Shown one piece after another: positions 1 through 11,005 of a stretch of DNA of 64,000 nucleotides; positions within the stretch are counted from its first letter, which is position 1; the number at the start of each line of letters is the position of its first letter. Under the pieces are notes generated by a model that worked only from the letters and a program-made list of their open reading frames with translations, was not told the origin of the DNA and searched no databases. The translations under genes were made by a program, and so were the position numbers. This DNA comes from Agromyces sp. Root81 (lineage in GTDB: Bacteria > Actinomycetota > Actinomycetes > Actinomycetales > Microbacteriaceae), in assembly GCF_001429165.1 (NCBI RefSeq), contig NZ_LMIR01000004.1:1-64000 (forward strand). The letters are read 5' to 3'.

Positions 1-250
1 TCAATAATTTGGCATTGAACATAGTGCACGCTGTTGAGTTCTCAAGGAACGGACGCACCCGACACACAACCCTCAACGGATCGAGCAGCCGGAGCAATTT
101 CGTTCTCATCCGGCCATCCAAAAGGACGCATCCGAACGCTTCAAACACAAGAAGACGATGTCATCAAGGTTTGGGATCTTCGTGCCACTTGAGGAGGAGA
201 ACCAGACGCTTTCTCAGCAGTCCCGCTCTTCCGCTCCTGTGGGGCAACGA
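1..250 (-). promoter_or_regulatory. Leader of a leftward rRNA operon (5' part; 16S gene beyond the left edge)
   Basis: Read on the minus strand, the last ~60 bases carry the segment that precedes 16S rRNA in actinobacteria: TTGAGAACTCAA (34-45), then CAACAGCGTGCACTATGTTC and CAATGCCAAATTATTGA running to base 1. This block is known as part of the precursor processing and antitermination region of actinobacterial rrn transcripts. No 16S sequence is inside the window, so the gene must start a short way beyond base 1. The ~250 nt leader starts near 250, below the promoter at 257-285. No coding sequence is credible in this stretch. Confidence 0.8.
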
Positions 251-256
251 GTGATT

Positions 257-285
257 ACATTACGGGGAATCCGACAACCACGCAA
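257..285 (-). promoter_or_regulatory. rRNA operon promoter
   Basis: On the minus strand there is a -35 TTGCGT (280-285), a 17-bp spacer, and a -10 TAATGT (257-262). This is the best sigma70-type match in the first 393 bases and it points at the rRNA leader. Bases 286-393, between this promoter and the end of tyrS, hold only weak hairpins (for example CCCG/CGGG arms near 325-340) that might end tyrS transcription. Confidence 0.7.
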
Positions 286-393
286 ACTCCACCAACATCC
301 CGGGCGTGTCGCACCACAAAGCCCCGAAACACCGGGAGCCCCGGCCTCCCACCGAAGTGAGCGACCGAGGCCCCGGAACGCCGTTCCCAGCAA

Positions 394-1695
394 CTATTCG
401 ACGAAGACACCTGCAAGCGTCTTCTTGCCACGACGAAGCACCGCCATACCGCCGGCACCAACACGACCACCAAGCGTCGCCGCCTCATCGTCGATGCGCA
501 CGTTGTCGAGCGACACTCCCCCTTGGGCGATGGCGCGCCGGCCCTCGCTCTGGCTCGAGACCAGCCCGGTGTCGACGAGGAGCTGGATGATCGAGGCATC
601 CGTCGTCGCGGTGGTGTTCGGGAGTTCGCGAAGCGCGGCCTCGAGCGTCGTGCGGTCGAGGCCGGCGAGATCGCCCTGCCCGAACAGCGCGCGCGATGCG
701 GCGATCACGGCTTCCGTGGCATCCGCACCATGCACCAGGGTGGTCACCTCGGTGGCGAGCACTCGCTGCGCCTCGCGCTTGAACGGCTCGGTCGCGACGA
801 GCGCTTCGAGCTGCTCGATGCGCTCCCGGCCGAGGAACGTGAAGATCTTCAGCCGCGAGATGACATCGGCATCGTCGGTGTTGAGCCAGAACTGGTAGAA
901 CGCGTACGGGCTGCACATCGCGGGATCCAGCCAGATCGCGTTGCCCTCGCTCTTGCCGAACTTCGTGCCGTCGGAGTTCGTGACGAGCGGCGTGCCGATG
1001 GCATGCACGCTCGCGCCCTCGACGCGGTGGATGAGATCCGTGCCGCTCGTGAGGTTGCCCCACTGGTCGCTGCCGCCCGTCTGCAGCGCGCAGCCGTACT
1101 GACGGTAGAGCTCGAGGTAGTCGAAGCCCTGCAGGATCTGGTAGCTGAACTCGGTGTAGCTGATGCCGGCGTCGGAGTTGAGGCGCGAGGCCACCGCGTC
1201 CTTCTTCAGCATCGTGCCGACGCGGTAGTGCTTGCCGATCTCGCGCAGGAAGTCGATGGCGGAGAGCCCGCCGGTCCAGTCGAGGTTGTTGACGAGCCGA
1301 ACCGCGTTCTCGCCCTCGCCCGAGAGGAACCTCGAGACCTGCCCTTGCAGGTACCCGACCCACTCGGCGACGGTCTCCTTCGTGTTCAGCGTGCGCTCCG
1401 CCGTGGGCCGCGGATCGCCGATCAGGCCGGTGGATCCGCCGACGAGGCCGAGCGGCTTGTGGCCGGCGAGCTGGATGCGACGCATCGTGAGGAGCTGCAC
1501 GAGGTTGCCGAGGTGCAGACTCGGCGCGGTGGGGTCGAACCCGCAGTAATACGTGATCGGCTCGCCCGCGAGCAGCTCTTTCAGCGCAGCCTGGTCGGTC
1601 GACACATGCACGAGGCCGCGCCAGACGAGCTCCTCCCAGACGTCCGCGAAGGAGGCGTCGTTCTGCTGGGTGCTGAGGATCATCGGGTCTGACAC
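394..1695 (-). CDS. tyrS: Tyrosyl-tRNA synthetase
   Basis: Charges tRNA-Tyr with tyrosine in the cytoplasm. The 433-residue protein has the class I signature as HLGN in APSLHLGNLVQ near residue 60, the KMSKS loop as KFGKS in GTKFGKSEGNAIW near residue 250, and a C-terminal S4-like RNA-binding domain (SEGRRAIAQGGVSLDNVRI, last ~60 residues). Length fits bacterial TyrRS. The GTG at 1695 is preferred because a TACTCT -10 box (1702-1707) lies 6 bases upstream, giving a leaderless message; ATG at 1683 is the alternative. It is divergent from the SatD-like gene and lies just upstream of a leftward rRNA operon. It is separate from the arg operon, although homologous clusters often put tyrS near argH. 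Confidence 0.97.
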   Translation of the reverse strand: MSDPMILSTQQNDASFADVWEELVWRGLVHVSTDQAALKELLAGEPITYYCGFDPTAPSLHLGNLVQLLTMRRIQLAGHKPLGLVGGSTGLIGDPRPTAERTLNTKETVAEWVGYLQGQVSRFLSGEGENAVRLVNNLDWTGGLSAIDFLREIGKHYRVGTMLKKDAVASRLNSDAGISYTEFSYQILQGFDYLELYRQYGCALQTGGSDQWGNLTSGTDLIHRVEGASVHAIGTPLVTNSDGTKFGKSEGNAIWLDPAMCSPYAFYQFWLNTDDADVISRLKIFTFLGRERIEQLEALVATEPFKREAQRVLATEVTTLVHGADATEAVIAASRALFGQGDLAGLDRTTLEAALRELPNTTATTDASIIQLLVDTGLVSSQSEGRRAIAQGGVSLDNVRIDDEAATLGGRVGAGGMAVLRRGKKTLAGVFVE

Positions 1696-1701
1696 TCCGT
1701 C

Positions 1702-1707
1702 AGAGTA
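1702..1707 (-). promoter_or_regulatory. -10 box of tyrS, leaderless type
   Basis: TACTCT lies 6 bases before the GTG start at 1695, with no ribosome binding site between them. The -35 is not clear. Confidence 0.5.
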
Positions 1708-1743
1708 TCAGCGAGTGGATTAGGTTCCATCTCTAACCCGATC

Positions 1744-1769
1744 GTGATTAAGGATGTATGCTTATTCAC
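1744..1769. promoter_or_regulatory. Inverted repeat over the SatD-like gene promoter (candidate operator)
   Basis: GTGATTAAG (1744-1752) and CTTATTCAC (1761-1769) form 9-bp arms with one mismatch and an 8-bp spacer. A possible -10 TATGCT (1757-1762) for the rightward gene sits inside it. The downstream protein ends in a helix-turn-helix, so autoregulation is a reasonable inference. The rightward gene has a clear ribosome binding site (AAGGAG, 1794-1799). Confidence 0.45.
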
Positions 1770-1803
1770 GCCTCGATAAAGTCTGCACACTGAAGGAGCT
1801 GAC

Positions 1804-2409
1804 ATGATCGTCGTCACGGCCGACCAGGTCTCCAGTCGCACGCAAGCCGATCTCGCCGGCGCCGAGCGCGACCGGATCCAGCGCGAACACGGCGCGAGGC
1901 TCCTGCTGCCGGTCGCCCGCAACGCGGGTGACGAGATCCAGCTGCTCACCCGCGACGCCCGGACCGTCGTCGAGGTCGTGTTCGAACTCACCCGCGACGG
2001 CGCGTGGAGCGTCGGCATCGGCTGCGGCGAGGTGCGCACTCCCCTGCCGAGCGACATCCGAGAGGCGAGCGGCGAGGCGTTCTTCGCCGCCCGCGATGCG
2101 GTCGAGCGGGCCAAGAAGAGTTCGCCGCGCCTCGCGGTCGAGGCAGCGCACGACGACGCCGCGCACGTCGAAGCCCTGTTCAAGCTCGCCCTCCTCCTCC
2201 GCGAGCGCCGGTCCGACCAGGGCTGGGAGGTCTACGACCGCATCGTCGCAGGTGCCATGCAGTCGGAGATCGCCGACGAACTCGGAGTGAGCGCGCCGGC
2301 GATCAGCTCGCGCATGAAATCGGCCAATATCCGTGCAGAGCTCGACGCCGTGCCGGCGCTCGCTAGGCTGCTCGAGAACCTCGACAGCTCGACGGGAGCC
2401 CGCGCATGA
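1804..2409 (+). CDS. SatD-like protein with C-terminal helix-turn-helix
   Basis: 201 residues. The N-terminal ~110 residues resemble SatD-family proteins: an opening MIVVTADQVSSR and a GDEIQ motif near residue 43. The C-terminal ~65 residues read as a sigma-factor-like helix-turn-helix (AGAMQSEIADELGVSAPAIS then SRMK), so DNA binding is likely. Start is ATG 1804 after AAGGAGCTGAC. The stop overlaps the next start (ATGA), so the two are translationally coupled. SatD proteins are commonly encoded beside DUF3307 membrane proteins, and the downstream gene fits that. The molecular role of the pair is not established. Family assignment is by eye and moderate. Confidence 0.7.
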   Translation: MIVVTADQVSSRTQADLAGAERDRIQREHGARLLLPVARNAGDEIQLLTRDARTVVEVVFELTRDGAWSVGIGCGEVRTPLPSDIREASGEAFFAARDAVERAKKSSPRLAVEAAHDDAAHVEALFKLALLLRERRSDQGWEVYDRIVAGAMQSEIADELGVSAPAISSRMKSANIRAELDAVPALARLLENLDSSTGARA

Positions 2410-3011
2410 TCCACTTCGACGTCATCGCCGACGCCATCACCTGGTCGGCTCTCGTGATCTCGCTGGTCGCCGCGGCGGCGCTCTCGGTGCTCGCATACCT
2501 GCGCCCGCGCCGCGCGTACATCTGGTTCGCCGCAGGCGCCCTCGGCGTGGCACTGCTCGCGGCGGCATCGGCGGGCGAACCCGCGCAGTTCGGCCTGGCC
2601 CCGCTCATCACGGTGCTCGGCCTCACCGTCGCCGTCTTCGGCGGCAGCCCGGCCGCCGCCACCGCGCTCGACCTCGCGATGGGCGGCACCGTGGCACCGG
2701 GCCTCCACGGCGGCATCATCGTCGCCGAGAAGCGCTCGGCCGACGAGGAGCACCGCGGCGTGCAGTCGACCGCCAAGCGCGAGGTGCTGCGCGGCGGACT
2801 CACGATCGGCGTGCTCGAACGCCTCGCCTCGGCGGGCGCCATCATCGCCGGCTTCCCCGAGGCGCTCGCGATCGTGGTCGCCGTCAAGGGCGTCGGCCGC
2901 TTCACCGAACTCGAGGCGCCCGAAGCGCGCGAACGCTTCATCATCGGCACCTTCGCGAGCCTCATCTGGGCGTGTGCCGGCGCACTCGTCGTGCACCTCG
3001 CGCTGCGCTGA
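2406..3011 (+). CDS. Membrane protein, DUF3307-like partner of the SatD-like gene
   Basis: 201 residues. N-terminal half has hydrophobic segments near residues 10-32, 38-56 and 63-80. The C-terminal ~90 residues (GVLERLASAGAIIAGFPEA, AVKGVGRFTEL, ERFIIGTFASLIWACAG) resemble the tail of DUF3307-type proteins, where a G-x-x-ER stretch, a K-x-x-x-R-F stretch and a G-T-x-x-S stretch are usual. It overlaps the SatD-like gene by 4 bases and is probably co-transcribed. It converges on the glycosylase gene across 77 bp. Function unknown; membrane location is a firm inference from hydrophobicity. Confidence 0.65.
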   Translation: MIHFDVIADAITWSALVISLVAAAALSVLAYLRPRRAYIWFAAGALGVALLAAASAGEPAQFGLAPLITVLGLTVAVFGGSPAAATALDLAMGGTVAPGLHGGIIVAEKRSADEEHRGVQSTAKREVLRGGLTIGVLERLASAGAIIAGFPEALAIVVAVKGVGRFTELEAPEARERFIIGTFASLIWACAGALVVHLALR

Positions 3012-3088
3012 GTCATCTCGCGCCGCACTGACCAGCGACCATGCCCTGACCGGCATCGAGGGCAGCGGATGCCACGTGGTGGCCGCGG

Positions 3089-6101
<3,013 letters not shown>

Positions 6102-6132
6102 GGATGTGGTCCGTTCGTGGAGGTCGGTCGGG

Positions 6133-7320
6133 TCAGTACGGGTGAGCATCGGCGAGGGCACGCGCGAAGCGCACCTCGAACTCGTCGATCTCGGCGTCGC
6201 CGATGATGAGCGGCGGCGCGATGCGGATGGTGGTGTCGTTCGCGGCGTTCACGATCAGGCCGTGGCTCATCGCGTGTGCGACGACATCACCGGCGACCGG
6301 ATGGGTGAGGGCGACGCCGATGAGGAGGCCGCGGCCGCGCGTGCCTGCGACGAGCGGGGAGCCCATCGCCTCGATGCGGTGCCGCAGCTGCGGGCCGCGC
6401 ACGGCGGCGTTCTCGACGAGGCCGGCACGCTCGATCTCGCCGAGGACGGCGTTCGAGACCGCGGTCGCGAGCGGATTGCCGCCGAACGTCGAGCCGTGCT
6501 GGCCCTTCTGGTAGAGCCCGGAGGCGTGGCCGAACGTCACGAGACCGCCGATCGGCATGCCGCCGCCGATGCCCTTGGCGACGGTGATCGCGTCGGGCGT
6601 GATGCCGTCGTGCTGGAAGCCGAACCACTCGCCGGTGCGCCCGGCGCCGGTCTGGATCTCGTCGACGATGAGCAGCGCCCCGTGGCGGAGCGTCAGCTCG
6701 CGTGCCGCCTCGAGGAAGCCCTCCGGCAGCTCGACGACACCGGCCTCGCCCTGGATGGGCTCGACGAAGACGGCCGCGACCGCGTCGTCGATGGATGCCT
6801 CGAGCGCCGCGATCGTCGCCGGGATGTGTTCCACTCCCCCGGCCATCGGCTCGAACGGCGCCCGCATGTGCGGCTTGCCGGTGAGGGCGAGCGAGCCCAT
6901 CGTGCGCCCGTGGAAGGCGTCGACGAGAGCGATCACGCGCGTGCGCGCACCGCCCGAGTTGTTCAGCCGGGCGAGCTTGAACGCGGCCTCGTTGGCCTCT
7001 GCGCCCGAGTTGCCGAACCAGGCGCGCCCCTCGGGGCCGGCACCGGCGAGCCGGACGAGCCGTTCGGCGAGCTCGAGCGCGGGCTCGGTCGTGAAGTAGT
7101 TCGACACGTGTGCGAGCTTCGATGCCTGTGCGGTCACGGCCTCGACGAACACGGGATGGGCGTGCCCGAGTGAGTTGACCGCGATGCCGGCGAGGAAGTC
7201 GAGGTACGTCGTGCCCGCGGCATCCGTCACCCAGGCGCCCGAACCGTGCTCGAGCTTCGCGAGCGGCATGCCGATGGAGCGCATGATGCGCTGGTCGAAG
7301 CGCTGCTGCCAGTCGTTCAT
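6133..7320 (-). CDS. argD: Acetylornithine aminotransferase
   Basis: PLP-dependent transamination of N-acetylglutamate semialdehyde to N-acetylornithine. In 395 residues the class III aminotransferase motif is clear: [15 protein letters not shown] near residue 220, then the PLP lysine in [14 protein letters not shown] near residue 252. [11 protein letters not shown] near residue 100 binds the cofactor phosphate. The start overlaps the argB stop by 4 bases (ATGA). Confidence 0.97.
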   Translation of the reverse strand: MNDWQQRFDQRIMRSIGMPLAKLEHGSGAWVTDAAGTTYLDFLAGIAVNSLGHAHPVFVEAVTAQASKLAHVSNYFTTEPALELAERLVRLAGAGPEGRAWFGNSGAEANEAAFKLARLNNSGGARTRVIALVDAFHGRTMGSLALTGKPHMRAPFEPMAGGVEHIPATIAALEASIDDAVAAVFVEPIQGEAGVVELPEGFLEAARELTLRHGALLIVDEIQTGAGRTGEWFGFQHDGITPDAITVAKGIGGGMPIGGLVTFGHASGLYQKGQHGSTFGGNPLATAVSNAVLGEIERAGLVENAAVRGPQLRHRIEAMGSPLVAGTRGRGLLIGVALTHPVAGDVVAHAMSHGLIVNAANDTTIRIAPPLIIGDAEIDEFEVRFARALADAHPY

Positions 7321-8219
7321 GCGGCCACCACCTCAGTGCCGATGCCGGACTGTGTGAAGACCTCGAGCAGGATCGAGTGCGGGACGCGGCCGTCGATGAT
7401 GGCGGCCTTCGCGACGCCGCCCTCGACGGCGGCGAGGCACGCAGCCATCTTCGGGATCATGCCCGACTCGAGGCTCGGCAGCAGTTCGACGAGCGAGGGC
7501 ACGTCGATGACGGAGACGAGCGAGTCGCGGTTCGGCCAGTCGCGGTAGAGGCCGGCGACGTCGGTGAGGATGACGAGCTTCGCCGCACCGAGCGCGACGG
7601 CGAGTGCCGCAGCCGCGGAATCGGCGTTCACGTTGAGCGACTGCCCGGTCACATCGCCGTCGGGGGCGATCGAGGAGACGACGGGAATGCGCTCGGCAGC
7701 GAGTTCGGCGAGCACCGCGGCGGGGTCGACCGCGACGACGTCGCCGACGAGACCGAGGTCGACCTCTTCACCGTCGACGACTGCGCCGCGCCGGCGCCCG
7801 GTGAAGAGCCCGGCGTCTTCACCCGAGAGCCCGGATGCGAGCGGGCCGTGCTCGTTGATGAGCGAGACGAGCTCGCGATTGACCTGGCCCGAGAGCACCA
7901 TGCGCACGACGTCCATGGTCTCGGGAGTCGTCACGCGGTAGCCGCCGCGGAACTCGCTCGGGATGCCGAGGCGCTCGAGCATCGCCGAGATCTGCGGGCC
8001 GCCGCCGTGAACGACGACGGGCTTGATGCCCGCGTAGCGCAGGTAGACCATGTCCTCCGCGAACGCGCGCTGCAGCTCGGGGCTCACCATGGCGTTGCCG
8101 CCGAACTTCACCACGATCGTCTCGCCGTGGAATCGCTTCAGCCAGGGCAGCGAATCGATGAGCACCTGCGCTTTCGCGCCGGCCTCGTTGGTGTCTTCGG
8201 CTTCTGTGTCGTCGCTCAT
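7317..8219 (-). CDS. argB: Acetylglutamate kinase
   Basis: Phosphorylates N-acetylglutamate, the usual feedback-controlled step. The 300 residues contain the kinase glycine loops VVKFGGNAM near residue 39 and [10 protein letters not shown] near residue 72, and [17 protein letters not shown] near residue 200. Two starts are possible: TTG 8225, which overlaps the argJ stop as TTGA, and ATG 8219, two bases past that stop. The ATG is chosen here, but the TTGA overlap would match the rest of the operon. Confidence 0.95.
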   Translation of the reverse strand: MSDDTEAEDTNEAGAKAQVLIDSLPWLKRFHGETIVVKFGGNAMVSPELQRAFAEDMVYLRYAGIKPVVVHGGGPQISAMLERLGIPSEFRGGYRVTTPETMDVVRMVLSGQVNRELVSLINEHGPLASGLSGEDAGLFTGRRRGAVVDGEEVDLGLVGDVVAVDPAAVLAELAAERIPVVSSIAPDGDVTGQSLNVNADSAAAALAVALGAAKLVILTDVAGLYRDWPNRDSLVSVIDVPSLVELLPSLESGMIPKMAACLAAVEGGVAKAAIIDGRVPHSILLEVFTQSGIGTEVVAA

Positions 8220-8221
8220 GC

Positions 8222-9373
8222 TCAACTCGCGTAGGCGCTGTTCTCGTGCACGTAGTCGTGCGTGAGGTCGTTCGTAAAGATGGTGGCGGATGCCTCGCCG
8301 GCGTGCAGCTCGATGAGCACGTGCGTCGCGCGCGGCGTGAGGTCGACCTCGTCTCGAGGGGCGTCGGGACGTCCGGCGTGGCAGACGCGCACCCCGTTCA
8401 TCGAGACGTCGACGAGGTACGGGTCGAACGGCGCGCTCGTGGTGCCGATCGCGGCGAGCACCCGGCCCCAGTTGGGATCGTTGCCGAAGATCGCCGCCTT
8501 GAAGAGGTTGTTGCGGGCGACCGATCGGCCGACCTCGACCGCGTCGTCTTCGGTCACCGCACCGACGACCTCGATCGCGATGTCGTGGCTCGCGCCCTCG
8601 GCGTCGGCCTGCAGCTGCAATGCGAGGTTGCGGCAGGCCTCGGTGAGGGCGGCGGTGAAGACCTCGAGGTCGGGCGTGACACCCGATGCACCCGAGGAGA
8701 GCAGCGAGACCTGGTCATTCGTCGACATGCAGCCGTCGGAGTCGAGCCGGTCGAAGGTCACGCGAGTGGCGGCGCGGAGCGCGGTGTCGAGGTCGAGCGC
8801 CGGCAACGCGGCATCCGTCGTCACGACCACCAGCATCGTCGCGAGGCCGGGGGCCAGCATGCCGGCGCCCTTCGCGATGCCGCCGATCGACCAGCCGTCG
8901 CCTTCGACGACGACCTGCTTCGGCGTGGTGTCGGTCGTCATGATGGCGCGAGCCGCGTCGTCGCCGCCGTCGGTCGAGAGTCGGGCGATCGCCGACAGCA
9001 CGCCCTCTTCGAGCACCTCGCCGTCGAGCTGATCGCCGATGAGCCCCGTGGAGCAGACGAGCACGTCGCCCGCTGCGACGCCGAGGCCCGCGGCCGCGGC
9101 CTCGGCCGTGCGGTGCGTCACCTGGAAGCCCTCCGGGCCGGTGAAGCAGTTGGCGCCGCCGGAGTTCAGCACGATCGCCGAGACGATGCCGTCGGCCGCG
9201 ACCTGCTTCGACCAGATGATCGGATTCGCCTGGGCGCGATTGGAGGTGAACACGACCGCCGCCTGCTGCGCCGGGCCGCGGTTCACGACGAGCGCGAGGT
9301 CGAGCGCACCCGAGCGCTTGATGCCCGCGGCGATGCCCGCCGCCTCGAATCCCTGCGGGTGGGTGACGGTCAC
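8222..9373 (-). CDS. argJ: Bifunctional ornithine acetyltransferase / N-acetylglutamate synthase
   Basis: Moves the acetyl group from acetylornithine to glutamate, making the pathway cyclic; many ArgJ proteins also use acetyl-CoA. The 383-residue precursor self-cleaves before a threonine in [14 protein letters not shown] near residue 180; the nucleophile T and flanking G-x-x-A-P are intact. GTG 9373 overlaps the argC stop as GTGA. The open frame continues far upstream but over argC and does not resemble the family there. No separate argA or argE is in the window, consistent with a cyclic pathway. Confidence 0.96.
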   Translation of the reverse strand: MTVTHPQGFEAAGIAAGIKRSGALDLALVVNRGPAQQAAVVFTSNRAQANPIIWSKQVAADGIVSAIVLNSGGANCFTGPEGFQVTHRTAEAAAAGLGVAAGDVLVCSTGLIGDQLDGEVLEEGVLSAIARLSTDGGDDAARAIMTTDTTPKQVVVEGDGWSIGGIAKGAGMLAPGLATMLVVVTTDAALPALDLDTALRAATRVTFDRLDSDGCMSTNDQVSLLSSGASGVTPDLEVFTAALTEACRNLALQLQADAEGASHDIAIEVVGAVTEDDAVEVGRSVARNNLFKAAIFGNDPNWGRVLAAIGTTSAPFDPYLVDVSMNGVRVCHAGRPDAPRDEVDLTPRATHVLIELHAGEASATIFTNDLTHDYVHENSAYAS

Positions 9374-10413
9374 GGGGCGACTCCGTTCACGGGAAGTCCG
9401 GTCGACTCGGTGAGGCCGAGTGCGATGTTGGCGGACTGGATGGCGGCACCGGCGGTGCCTTTCACGAGGTTGTCGACGGCGGCGACCACGACCACACGGC
9501 CGGCGTTCTCGTCGATCTGCAGGCCGAGCAGCGCCGTGTTCGCACCGAGCACGTCGGCCGTGCGCGGGAACTGGCCCTCGGGCAGGAGCTGCACGAAGCG
9601 CTCGCCGGCATAGGCGTCCTCCCACGCGGCGCGGACCGCAGCGGCATCCGTGCCCGGCACGATGCGCGCGGTCGAGGTCGCGAGGATGCCGCGCGACATC
9701 GGCACGATGACCGGCGTGAACGAGATCGTCGGATCCCCGCCGCCCGCCCAGCGCAGCGCCTGCCGGATCTCGGGGATGTGCCGGTGCACGCCGCCCACCG
9801 AGTACGGGTTCGCCGAGCCGAGGATCTCGGAGCCGAGCAGGTGCGCCTTGAGGCTCTTGCCCGCTCCCGAGGGACCGACCGCGAGCACCGAGACGATGTC
9901 GACGGCCTCGATGACGCCTGCGCGGATGCCGGGCGCGAGCGACAGCGTGACGGTCGAGGCGTTGCAGCCCGGCGCCGCGATGCGCTTGGTCTTCGCGAGC
10001 CGGTCGCGCTGCGTGCCAGACAGGCGCGGCAGCTCGGGGACGCCGTAGGTCCACGCGCCGTGGAACTCGCCGCCGTAGAACGCCGCCCAGTCGGCCTTGC
10101 TCTCGAGCCGGTGATCGGCACCGCAGTCGATCACGAGGGTCTCGGCCGGCAGCTGCGCGGCGATCGCACCGGATGCCCCGTGCGGGAGCGCGAGGAACAC
10201 GATGTCGTGACCGGCGAGGTTCGCGGCCGTCGTGTCCTTCAGGGTGAGATGCGTGTAGCTGCGCAGGTGCGGCTGCACCGCGATGAGCGGCTGGCCGGCG
10301 TTGGAGTGCGCGGTCACGGTGCGCACGTCGAAATCGGGATGATCGGCGAGGAGGCGAAGGATCTCGCCTCCGGCATAGCCGGACGCGCCGGAAACGGCGA
10401 CGGTGAACGTCAT
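9370..10413 (-). CDS. argC: N-acetyl-gamma-glutamyl-phosphate reductase
   Basis: NADPH-dependent reduction to N-acetylglutamate semialdehyde. The 347 residues begin with the dinucleotide-binding GASGYAGGE (residues 9-17) and have the active-site cysteine in IAAPGCNAS near residue 148 and GVHRHIPEI near residue 210. ATG 10413 has AAGGTGG four bases upstream as a ribosome binding site. First gene of argCJBDFH, preceded by an Arg-rich leader peptide and tandem repeats (10414-10641) that look like an attenuator. Confidence 0.97.
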   Translation of the reverse strand: MTFTVAVSGASGYAGGEILRLLADHPDFDVRTVTAHSNAGQPLIAVQPHLRSYTHLTLKDTTAANLAGHDIVFLALPHGASGAIAAQLPAETLVIDCGADHRLESKADWAAFYGGEFHGAWTYGVPELPRLSGTQRDRLAKTKRIAAPGCNASTVTLSLAPGIRAGVIEAVDIVSVLAVGPSGAGKSLKAHLLGSEILGSANPYSVGGVHRHIPEIRQALRWAGGGDPTISFTPVIVPMSRGILATSTARIVPGTDAAAVRAAWEDAYAGERFVQLLPEGQFPRTADVLGANTALLGLQIDENAGRVVVVAAVDNLVKGTAGAAIQSANIALGLTESTGLPVNGVAP

Positions 10414-10419
10414 GGTTCC

Positions 10420-10506
10420 ACCTTAAAGGTCGAAGCGGTCGAGGTTGGCTCCCGGCGGCGCTCGCGACCTGAAAGGTCGAAGCGGTCGAGGGATGGCTCC
10501 GGCGAC
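10420..10506. repeat. Tandem ~35-bp direct repeats in the argC leader
   Basis: AAAGGTCGAAGCGGTCGAGG followed by TGGCTCC and CGGCG occurs at about 10425-10463 and again at 10472-10506, with a 47-bp period. On the transcript strand each copy ends in a small palindrome: GACCT-TTC-AGGTC upstream and ACCTT-T-AAGGT next to argC. The AAGGT of the downstream palindrome is part of the argC ribosome binding site, so the ACCTT of the upstream copy could pair with it. TAAGGT (10420-10425) could also act as a -10 box 6 bases from ATG. Confidence 0.7.
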
Positions 10507-10542
10507 ACCTGCTGACGGCCTCGTTGCCGCATGCGGGGTCGC

Positions 10543-10629
10543 CTAGAGTCGGCGCTCGCCACGACGTCGGCTGCGCACCACGACGACACGCGAGACGCGT
10601 GCGGGGGCGGCGAACCGAGCGGCGGACAT
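10543..10629 (-). CDS. Arginine-rich leader peptide of the arg operon (candidate attenuator)
   Basis: A 28-codon open frame upstream of argC. It begins ATG 10629, six bases after a TAGGGT -10 box (10636-10641), so it would be a leaderless message like many others here. It starts MSAARFAAPARVSR and then VVVVRSRRRGERRL. Nine of 28 residues are arginine, six of them within RSRRRGERR, just before a TAG stop at 10543. It lies 129 bp before argC on the same strand, with the tandem repeats between. Amino-acid-rich leader peptides before the matching biosynthetic operon are the hallmark of ribosome-mediated attenuation; that this one works so is inferred. Confidence 0.6.
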   Translation of the reverse strand: MSAARFAAPARVSRVVVVRSRRRGERRL

Positions 10630-10635
10630 ACAGCG

Positions 10636-10641
10636 ACCCTA
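10636..10641 (-). promoter_or_regulatory. -10 box of the arg operon leader
   Basis: TAGGGT on the minus strand, 6 bases before the leader-peptide ATG. Same architecture as the other leaderless starts in this window. No convincing -35. Confidence 0.5.
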
Positions 10642-10770
10642 TCCGGGGCGGGTCGTGCCGCGCAAACGCGCGGTCGCGAGGGCGGAGTCGCGGCGGCGAC
10701 ATGCCGTCGTCGTAGCGGCGGCATCCTGAGCCTGAGTCAACGGGGGCGGCCCAGGGTTCACCGCCGACGC

Positions 10771-10834
10771 GAGGAATTCGGCCATTCCGAGGGGTGGTCG
10801 GGTCTCCACCATCCTCGGGATTGCCGATCTCCTC
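10771..10834. repeat. Long imperfect inverted repeat between pheT and the arg leader
   Basis: GAGGAATTCGGCCATTCC-GAGG (10771-10792) and CCTCGGGATTGCCGATCT-CCTC (10813-10834) match in 18 of 22 positions, and inside them GGTGG and CCACC extend the stem. There is no T-run, so a simple intrinsic terminator is unclear; it could be a terminator for pheST or the remnant of a repeat element. The rest of 10642-11005 shows no gene or other structure that I can support. Confidence 0.5.
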
Positions 10835-11005
10835 GAAATCGCGCAGGCTCAGCGGATGCCGCAGGAGTGCTTGGCTCACATCAGAGGTGGGCTTGCCTGC
10901 GCCGCCGAAACCCGACACCCCGAACCACGAGCGGCCGACCGGCGAGTCGCGCGGCCACCGAATCGATGGCCGCGACGACGTCGCCGACGGATCGCGCCCT
11001 GGCGG

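Noticed and set aside
1..393. Small open frames in the first 393 bases
   Set aside because: They overlap the rRNA leader and promoter, lack ribosome binding sites and look like no protein.
8222..10918. argJ frame extended upstream through argC to 10918
   Set aside because: The extension overlaps all of argC in another frame and is Arg/Ala/Pro-rich; the ArgJ fold begins at GTG 9373.
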